A stretch of DNA of 64,000 nt from Craspedostauros australis (Eukaryota > Bacillariophyta > Bacillariophyceae > Mastogloiales > Achnanthaceae), in NCBI GenBank assembly GCA_026770025.1, contig JAMXDE010000004.1, positions 2,046,001-2,110,000 of the forward strand. The letters are read 5' to 3'. This document shows positions 53,700 through 62,000 of this stretch, piece by piece. A model generated the notes under the pieces. It was given only the letters and a program-made list of their open reading frames with translations. It ran no database searches and was not told the DNA's origin. Each line of letters begins with the position of its first letter. Position 1 is the stretch's first letter. The translations under genes and the position numbers were made by a program.

Positions 53700-53903
53700 C
53701 AAACAGTACAGAGCAAAGAGTAATCGTAAAGAACCATTGCATATCATCATTGTATCCGTGCCATGTGTCTATATATGCTACCGCACCCCTGCGCCATACT
53801 CGTATTCGTATCCGTGCTCGTGCTCTATTCGAGAATCCAGAGCATTGCCAGCGTTCACCTAGGCGCTGGGGATCTCAAATTCTGCTTTTAATACTCTCTG
53901 GTA

Positions 53904-56900
53904 CTACCAAGAATAGATCGAAGCATCATACCCACGGCGATGTTCCGAAGTGTCGTGACGAGAAGCGGGTTGTGCTGCGTCAGGAGTTTGGCCGCAACCA
54001 TCAGTAGTATCGCTGGCGATACTGTTTCCTCTCATGCCAATACTACTCGTCGAGGTGCTGCAGTCGTCGCTCTTCTCACTGATTTCGATGCTCGCAGTAG
54101 CTTGACTGACGAAAGTGACGAGCGTGGGTTGCCGCGGCTGATTTGGGGTAGGCAATCCCGGGCCTCCTATTGGTTCCGGGAAGCTGCATTCTCCTTCTTT
54201 CTGACTTGGCGCAGCGATGCTTGCGCACGATTGTTCTTGCGATGAATCACGCTGTTTCTTGACGTCCTCGGCTGAAGGCTCTTCATCGAGATCATCCATG
54301 AGGATCGGGCTGTCATGACCCGTTGCCTCCACACAGATGGTGGGAGTGATCCAGCCACTTTGATCGTTTGGTGCAGGAAGTCCATCGTCCGAATCACCAG
54401 TCACCGCTGGTGGTTTCATGCTCAGACGAATTTCTTCGCTGACCCTGTCTCCATGATCCGCACAAGTTTCGATGTTTTGGTCAGCACCAGCATCGATGTC
54501 ATCATTAGTACCATCATTCTCGCTGGCATCAACGTTGCTTCGTCCTGCATTGCCATTCGCAAAAAACACAGCAGCATCACCGTGTGCATGGCCATCTTCA
54601 CTTCCGCAATTCGTGTTGCCCTTATCACCGTCATGAGCGCTGCCGATGTTGGTGCGACTTGAATGCGCACCTCTGCCACTGACGTCGTCGCTGCCGCCAC
54701 TGCCACCGCCACAATCGCTGCTCCTGCTGATTCCACCGACGGATGTGCTCTGGGAGAAATGATCGACCCCCGACGCTTGCGCAAGATAGTCTTCGCGCTC
54801 CGAAGTAGTAGTTACGCCATGCTCCATCGTCGCATCCGCGCAGTCTTCGTTATCGCCCGAGACCAGATCAATCATCTCTGGATCAGCCTTGTGATCTTTC
54901 GCCTTGTCCGAGTCTTGTGAACGCGTCTGTCGCATGACGCCTCTCAGCTGACATCTGCGGTTGCGCTCAAACCATGTTACCGGCGGCGGTTCTTGGACAC
55001 CAGCGGAGGCTTCGACAAGAGATGATGCAGCACTGCTGTCATCGTCATCGCCATCATCACCGTCGTGGTCATGTTCATCAATATTATTGCCGCTGCCGTC
55101 GTGTTCGTGCGCGGAGAAGGCATAAGCACAGTAGTATGGTTCCTCCGAGTTGATGTCCCCACCTTCGTCACTGCAGCAGTCGACAGCGTCGCGGTAGGTC
55201 TCTGAATCCCACGGAGAGTCTACGGCAATAGCTTGCTGCAGTTCCTTTTCATCTGACATTTGTGCATCATGCAACGTTTCCAGTTGGGCTTGAGGCGGTG
55301 GCGCAGCTGTCGATGTCCGACGGACAGCCGTCTTTCGAGCTCTTATCAGCGATCGGGGGTTAATGCTTGAAGCTCTTCGTGCGGAAGGCGCCTTCGATCG
55401 ACTGCGCTTTCTCATTCTTTCGCGACCACCTGCGGTTGAGCGACGCCGAGAGGCTCTGGCAGATCCCGGGTTGGCACTTTTCCGCTTTTGGAGACGTTTT
55501 GGCCTGGCCGCCTCTTTGATTTTCAATGCCTCGGTGCCACCGTGAAAGAACCGATACAGGCCCCTCCTATTGACAGCTTTGTTCAAGAGCTCGGTTGGGA
55601 GATGGATCAATTTCCCATGCTTGGGAAAGTCCAATGCGTGCGCGTAGGCATCAGCCAGCAACCCTCTCTCCTCCTCGTCGAACGCGAAGTGAATCCCCTT
55701 GCCAGTTGCACGGCTGTGGAGCATCCCGATCAGGCTCTGAATGTCCAAAGATTCAGCCATGTCAGCGATCTTCTGTTGGGTTTCATGAAACCAATTGTCC
55801 GACTTCGAGTCCTGCTTTGCGCCCGCACCCTCCATCGTGTTTGCGGTAGGTGCTGCTGCCGTGTCCGCAGCGGATTTCGCCAGCTTGGCTTCCTTGATCA
55901 GCACCTCGTCCCAGCACACCCAGTACCTGTCACCGTCGAGATCGCCGGAGGCGATGAGGGAGGGAAGTGGAGGTTCGCCATCTCGCGGCAAAGCAAAGTA
56001 TATCTTCCCAACTGGTTGTGCCTGCAAGAAATTCCAATTCTCTACCGTCATGGTATCTGGTCTCTCCACGAGATGTTCCAAAACGCGTGCATGCTCCACC
56101 TTCAAGAAGGGTGCTCGCGTGACGAAGATCTTGGTGGTTTTGGGCCGGTCATTGCGCTGTCTCCAAATGTTGGCAATCCCCGTGACGTAGATGTGATCGA
56201 AAGGGATTTGGCCCCCGGTCGAGTCCGAGACGCCAATCAGAGACTGGTCGTGGAGACGTTCTGTTGACCCTATGCGTCTCTTCTCAAAGTAGCGCTTGCA
56301 TTCATCCTCCGGGACCCCGAGCTTTCGCATGAAGGCTTCGTGGGAGAAAGAAGGCTTGTGATGCATCATGAGCTTGTCGATGCAGCTGTCTGGAAGTGTC
56401 TCGCCGTTGATCAGTTTTTGTACTGAGATATTATTTGCCGACGGGATGAAGCCAGTTTTTGTTATCACCATGACTCCAACGTCTTCGCCATAGGCCGTCT
56501 TTAGTGGATTTGGCGAGGGGCCGACCTTCATTTGCGTTGGATCCAGCTGGATGGGAGTGTTGCGGAAGACCGATGACTTGGTGGAGTACCAGTGCCGCCC
56601 TGATCCCTCGCTCGTGACATCGAGCATGCCTTTGAAGATTCCCTTGGAGGGGACGAAGAGCCGAACCTGAATGGCTGTGATGCCGAGCGCAACGGCCTTT
56701 GTCATCCCCATCTTGAGAAACCAAGTCACTAGGTACTCCTGATCTATGGTGCCAGCACCGTCGTTGCCGTCACCTTCGTTCGCCACGTCGCAATCAGCGG
56801 CTGGGAAAAACAGGAAGGCTGGGTTGCGCTTTGTGCTACCAAAGAAGTGAGGTTCGGAGCTGAAGAGCTCGAGTCGGTCGATCCTCTTACGAACTGATAT

Positions 56901-58271
56901 GCCCCTGAAGTCTGCGATTGATTGGAAGAAATGATCGATGTGGCTGCACGGTGGCATATTCGGCCCCCTCGTTTGGACGTAGAAGTAGTCCATGGAGCTC
57001 TTTATTTCGGTGAAGCCATGTGTGCCTGGGGCGCGTCCTTGCTTCCGCTTGTGCGCGCGCCTTGCGATCAGTTCAAACGTCGATGTCTTCGACTCGTCCA
57101 TGAGCTCGATGGGTGCTTTCTCGTGTGCCTCTTTTGCACTGATTGTTTTGGTGATTGTCAACAGCCGTTTCCCAAAGATGAACGAAAGGATGCAGGATGG
57201 CACGTTGACTTGTGCGGATGAGATGGTGATCTTCTTCACCTCGTGCGTGGAATTCATTTGGACGCCAGGTATTGCGAGTGTGTTGTTTGTAGTACTCGGT
57301 GCGGACTTCGTGGTGGGGCTGGCACGAGAACCATCGAATTGGAATGCTTGGGCCCTGTCGTCGTCGTACAACCATGAGAGTGCCATGTCGTTCTTGGGTG
57401 AAACATGCGTCTTGGGTCTGGGGCTGCCACGGGCAACGGCCTCCTTGGCTCTTTGGGCTCTCGAGCCTCCAGCTCTCTCGTATGTTTCTCGTGTTCGATC
57501 GTTCTGCGCAGCTGCTGCCTCGCTGCCCCCGCCGTGCCGATGAAGACCATGATTATCGATAAGATCATTGTTGTCGTCCTCGTCCTCGTGACTCCTGGAG
57601 GGGTTGACCAACGGGAGACCATCCGCGGACTCGCACAAGTATTGCGGAGTCGGTTCGGCATCATCGAAAAGGCTTGGGGGAAGTCTGTATCCCAGCAGCT
57701 TCCCATTTCGACTTCGATGTTCGACCAATGCGAATGGCCCATGTCGACAAAGATCGTCCATGCCCAGCGTGAATGGCTCCACTTCCATACCTGCTTTGCG
57801 GGCCGGGTGCACCAGTGCTGCATAAAGATTGTCTTGCGGGTCCTCCCACACAGGAGAGTAGGTCGCGGTAGTCTCAGCGCCAGTGATGTGACCCGCCCGA
57901 TCCTTGCCCGCCAACTCCCACAGCCAGGAGCTGTCATCTGATGGATCCATCTGCACAGCAACTGACCAGTCGTTGCTCTTGAATGTTCGCCTCAGTTGGG
58001 CAGTTGATCCTAATCCACCATTTTCGCCGCCTCCGTTGCTGTGGCAGCTGGAGTCGGGTTCATGGGGATAGACGATGTATGCAGGCAGCTTTGCGAGTCC
58101 ACGGGGATCCGGATGTTGGCACAACGGCATGATGGATTGTTGCCGCAGCGTCCGCAGTGACGACCGACGACAGTGACGACCGACGACGAGTAGCTCGTAT
58201 GTGTGGAGTACAGGGGTCCACCTGATTGCGAAAGGGACGATGGAGGTCCCCAACAAGCGCCCTCCAGCCAC
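53904..58271 (-). CDS. RDR: Cellular RNA-dependent RNA polymerase (RNA-silencing type)
   Basis: 1455 residues, one exon. Eukaryotic RDRs copy RNA into double-stranded RNA for small-RNA pathways. The catalytic DLDGD motif sits in SGDLDGDRYWVCWD (about residues 773-786). It is preceded by the family's KIFVTRAPFLKVEHARVLEHL strand (compare RNPCLHPGD) and GKIYFALPRDGEPP. The RdRP domain spans about 400-930, with RHWYSTKSSVFRNTPIQL and AYGEDVGVMVITKTGF upstream. The N-terminus is diverged and partly disordered. After a basic stretch (RKRSRSKAPSARR) the last roughly 450 residues are an acidic D/S/G-rich tail not usual in plant or fungal RDRs. A second possible start, MPLCQHPDPRGLAKLP, lies at 58130 and looks more like a native N-terminus than the upstream MAGGRLL. 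Confidence 0.9.
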   Translation of the reverse strand: MAGGRLLGTSIVPFAIRWTPVLHTYELLVVGRHCRRSSLRTLRQQSIMPLCQHPDPRGLAKLPAYIVYPHEPDSSCHSNGGGENGGLGSTAQLRRTFKSNDWSVAVQMDPSDDSSWLWELAGKDRAGHITGAETTATYSPVWEDPQDNLYAALVHPARKAGMEVEPFTLGMDDLCRHGPFALVEHRSRNGKLLGYRLPPSLFDDAEPTPQYLCESADGLPLVNPSRSHEDEDDNNDLIDNHGLHRHGGGSEAAAAQNDRTRETYERAGGSRAQRAKEAVARGSPRPKTHVSPKNDMALSWLYDDDRAQAFQFDGSRASPTTKSAPSTTNNTLAIPGVQMNSTHEVKKITISSAQVNVPSCILSFIFGKRLLTITKTISAKEAHEKAPIELMDESKTSTFELIARRAHKRKQGRAPGTHGFTEIKSSMDYFYVQTRGPNMPPCSHIDHFFQSIADFRGISVRKRIDRLELFSSEPHFFGSTKRNPAFLFFPAADCDVANEGDGNDGAGTIDQEYLVTWFLKMGMTKAVALGITAIQVRLFVPSKGIFKGMLDVTSEGSGRHWYSTKSSVFRNTPIQLDPTQMKVGPSPNPLKTAYGEDVGVMVITKTGFIPSANNISVQKLINGETLPDSCIDKLMMHHKPSFSHEAFMRKLGVPEDECKRYFEKRRIGSTERLHDQSLIGVSDSTGGQIPFDHIYVTGIANIWRQRNDRPKTTKIFVTRAPFLKVEHARVLEHLVERPDTMTVENWNFLQAQPVGKIYFALPRDGEPPLPSLIASGDLDGDRYWVCWDEVLIKEAKLAKSAADTAAAPTANTMEGAGAKQDSKSDNWFHETQQKIADMAESLDIQSLIGMLHSRATGKGIHFAFDEEERGLLADAYAHALDFPKHGKLIHLPTELLNKAVNRRGLYRFFHGGTEALKIKEAARPKRLQKRKSANPGSARASRRRSTAGGRERMRKRSRSKAPSARRASSINPRSLIRARKTAVRRTSTAAPPPQAQLETLHDAQMSDEKELQQAIAVDSPWDSETYRDAVDCCSDEGGDINSEEPYYCAYAFSAHEHDGSGNNIDEHDHDGDDGDDDDSSAASSLVEASAGVQEPPPVTWFERNRRCQLRGVMRQTRSQDSDKAKDHKADPEMIDLVSGDNEDCADATMEHGVTTTSEREDYLAQASGVDHFSQSTSVGGISRSSDCGGGSGGSDDVSGRGAHSSRTNIGSAHDGDKGNTNCGSEDGHAHGDAAVFFANGNAGRSNVDASENDGTNDDIDAGADQNIETCADHGDRVSEEIRLSMKPPAVTGDSDDGLPAPNDQSGWITPTICVEATGHDSPILMDDLDEEPSAEDVKKQRDSSQEQSCASIAAPSQKEGECSFPEPIGGPGLPTPNQPRQPTLVTFVSQATASIEISEKSDDCSTSTSSIGMRGNSIASDTTDGCGQTPDAAQPASRHDTSEHRRGYDASIYSW

Positions 58272-59063
58272 TCAACCTGAACCTGAATCTGAACTGGCAG
58301 ATGCGGTCGTTGTCGCCGCGAAGGTGTTTGCGCACTGATACCTCGTAAGTCTGTTATTATACCGAGACGGCAAAATCGGCTTGCATCGGCAATGCGTGCT
58401 GTTGGGGAGTGGAGGACAGTAGATATAGTAGTACGACGATGGTACCTGCTGATACTCGTGCCTGTATGCTACGGCGTGTTGAGGGGCGAGACAGCATGCG
58501 CAAGTGTAGTCGTGGGGTTTTGTGGTGCCACCTGATGTGTTCTGCGGGCGTGGACTCGATCCAGAATCTGGGAGATCCTTTTCCTTCTGGGCACACAACA
58601 AGAGGAGGGAGCATCTTCCGCCGTGCCGAAAAAGACACGAAAGAGAGTTCACGCTGTTTCTTGGTCGTGCGGGACTGTGGCTCGAACGGTCTGCACGCCG
58701 TCTGCCTAAGTCCTAGAGAAGTGTGGAGGAGAGAAGATTCTCCGGAGATGCTCCAGAGGCTAAGAACAGGACACTTTCCAGAGAGAGAGAGAGAGAGAGG
58801 GGTTCTTGATGCATGGTATCCCTCTGTCTACCACACAGAAAGCAGAAAGGTTGGGAGAAGATGTTACTAATGTTGGGCTGTTGGCCTGCATGGATGCGTG
58901 GTGCTTGGATTCAATTGCCAAAAACAACCCACATGACCCTCCAAGCCCCTAGGCATGAAGGAGAAATGGGAGCCGGAACCACTCCACGAGTAAACAGGAC
59001 CACCAGTTCTATGCTAATACGAGTATATTCAGCATAATGCAATAGATTATTCTGTGCTCCACT
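58272..59063. other. Intergenic region between two minus-strand genes
   Basis: About 790 bp holding the RdRP promoter and the 3' end of the GATase/SIS gene. GA microsatellite at 58781-58799, and AATACGAGTATATT just after the neighbouring stop. Overlapping short frames have no domain content. Confidence 0.55.
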
Positions 59064-62000
59064 TCATTTCGGCATCATGGTTGGTTGTTGGGAGCCAAGG
59101 TTGCTGATGCCGCCAACCGTGCCGCTCGCACGTCGGTGCTGCATCTCAGCCGAAGTACGTCGGTGCCGCGAGTCCCGTAGCTCTCGCTCGTTTACCTTAT
59201 GGATGAATGCGGCATTCTCATCCAGCAGCTTGGCCCGTCGCTCCAACGACTTTATCCGCGCCGCCTCCTTCTTGGTCTTGTACCGCAAGTACGCACCGGA
59301 AATCGTGTTGATGGATTTTTCCAACTTCTTTTGTAAGCGAATGTACTTCATTTGCTCGCGAACATCGGCTCCGCTCACCGGTGATGCCGTCGTCGCGATG
59401 CGCATGATGCTGTGGGTGCGGTCCATGCGGTACGTCCAGACCCCGAAGGAGATGATGGCGAAGAACTGCTGCACCCTCTTTCCCATCTGATGGAACATCA
59501 CGATCATGGCGACGAATCGTTGCATCGACGCGATCCGGGTTTCGTACAGTTCCTGCGCAAAGTGCTGGCTCTTGGCGACGGAGAAGTCGACTTCCTCCTG
59601 CGCCTTGGAGGAATTCAACCTGCGGAGGTTGAAACCAAAGTACCTCTCCACGCTGGCTTCGATTTGGATGACGCCGTTCTGGTCCTTGTTGCTTGCCGGC
59701 AACACGAGCGCCGTATCTCCGATGTTATTCTTCGTGAGGAGGTCCACCATCTGATTGTACGTGATGCGACCTATACCGTCGGTGTCGGCTTCGTGAAAGT
59801 AACCCAACAGGCGCTGCTTAGAGATTTTGATGTTCATGTGTCTTGGCAGCACCAGCAAGTCCTGTTCGGTCAGGTATCCGTTGCCTTGGCTGTCGAGCGT
59901 GTTGAAGAGCTTCTGCAACCGATCGGAGTACTTTGTCTTCTCAATCGACCGATCGATCACGAATTGGACGTCCAGGTCATGGTTGTCAGGTGCGGGTTGG
60001 TTGTTCTCGAACATCACCGAGGATTCGTGCATCGACGAAAAACGGAAGACCTGTCTCATGGATCGTAACGTCCCACCAGCCGAGTTTCCAAGAACCAGCG
60101 AAGACCTGCGTGGCGTCTGCTGCCCGGGAGGCATGGAGGCTGAGGATCGCTGCGATGCTCGCTTGTTGGATTGACCTTCGAAGTTGCTGTAAGCGCCCAG
60201 GAAGGCAACGGCCGAACGGTTCTTCATGACGCTGGGATGGATGCTGCTGTTCAATTCGCCATCGTCGGCAGCGGATTGCGAGGAGCCATTTCGCAAGGGC
60301 CTGAATTGTTTTCCAAATATGCTGGATTTGCGTTTGGACGTCGAATTGGATGCATCCGTCATGATACTCGTCGAACTGCGCTTGGTCTTGGAATTCATGT
60401 CGTCATCCGATCCGGAAACACTGCGTTCGCTGTGACTGCGAACGTCAGACTCCAGCAACATCCGCTCGCACAGGAACAACGGGCGACGGCGCTTCAAGAA
60501 TACGGCGGCCTTGGTCAAAGGCAGCTTGAATGGATTGTGACCGATCGTGATGCTCTCGCAGGTTCCTCCCCAGCTCTGGATGCTGCTGGCTTGGTTGACG
60601 GCCAAGCATGTAGACGCCTCCGCCGTCGACAATGCGGACAGCCTACCGTCCGGACGCCCGCAGATCACGAGCGCGCCGCGCACAACCCGATGTGTGTGAC
60701 GGTGGACCAAGTGATCGGTGGCATTGCCACTCAGGACGTTGAGACCGGCGATACTGTACGAGCAGGCGAAGATCTTGCTGAGGAAAGCCTCTGCGGATTG
60801 TGCCACCCACGGAATGTCGCCGATCACGACGGTACGGCCGACCATGCGGTGCAAAAGATTGCGGCCTTGGAACAACCGAACCAGCGTGACGTTGATTTGG
60901 GGCAACCAAAAGTAGATGGCAGCATCGATCAATCGGATCAGGTAAATGAAGTCGCTGGAGGCATCCAGCCCAGCTCCGAAGGCAATGGCCGACACGATCG
61001 GATATCCAGAGACGACGGTTGCAAAGACGTAGATGAAGCTCAGGATGTAGGCACGGGCGTTCTCAAGGATATGTTCGGCCCACAAGTTGCCTGCGCTGCG
61101 GAGAATGTCGTCGATGCCATCCTCGCCTTCCACCTTGATGCTGTTTCCGTATTCGTTGATACCGATGATGTCAGCCAAGGCCGAGATATTCAGCTGATTG
61201 CACCGCTCCAGAATTTGCAGATCTTGCTCCGTCATGGTGGCTCCCGTAATGCGTCGGTATCGTTCTTCGCTCAGAATCACCGCACTCAAGTATTCCAACA
61301 GGTTGGTGAGCAGCTGATGCGTTGCAACGACCGAGATCGAACTCGGCTCAGCCGGGCGCATCCCAACCTCAGTGGTGAAGATGCGGTGCTTTAGGGCGCT
61401 TTCGATGTTGATCCCATATGAGCTATCCATGCCCCGAAGCTGCTTGCCGATTTGGGTGTCCCATTCGGACGTGACAACGAAGAGGTTGTCGGTGGATCCC
61501 TGCAGCAGGTTGGAGCAGTTGAGCGGAGCGAAGGTGCCACCGCTCTGGCTGACGATGATGATGATGGTATCGCTCAGATCCTGTGTCTGCGGAGCGTACG
61601 GAAATCCAAATGCCGGGATGGCGATCTCCTGACCGAATAATCCTAGAAGTTTGTTGCTGCTCGTTGCTTGGATCTTGAGCTTGGGGAAGGCCTTTTGGAG
61701 GTCGGATCCGAACTGCTCAGCCAACCACAGCGACACCTCGCACCCTGTCAGCAGAATATCGATGGAATCGGAGGATCGGCCTTCGAGCTTTGCCTTCAGG
61801 CGACGGCGCAAGCAGCTCGAGAGGTTGTAGGCAGCCAGCCGGTTTAGGCTCGTGCTGGCCTTGGTAGCTTTGAACTCGTCTTGGATCTTGCTGCACACCG
61901 CGGGTATCTCGTTGATGTCTTCGAGGATGGGATCGTCGCTATCGTCCTTCAGCGGCCTGATCAGCGCATTGCGAGACAGCGACGTCATGCGATGGAACAG

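Larger units (their letters stand above)
53512..53903. other. Convergent 3' intergenic region with ACTCGT hairpins
   Basis: 392 bp between the receptor (+) and RdRP (-) stops. Contains CGAGTA...TACTCG (53523-53540) eleven bases after the receptor stop, a 14 bp perfect palindrome at 53686-53699, and a CTCGTATTCGTATCCGTGCTC run at about 53800-53825. No gene seen. Confidence 0.6.

Noticed and set aside
55488-56267. 259-codon plus-strand frame
   Set aside because: Antisense of the conserved RdRP catalytic region.
60171-61394. 407-codon plus-strand frame
   Set aside because: Antisense of the GATase/SIS protein, which has clear domains.
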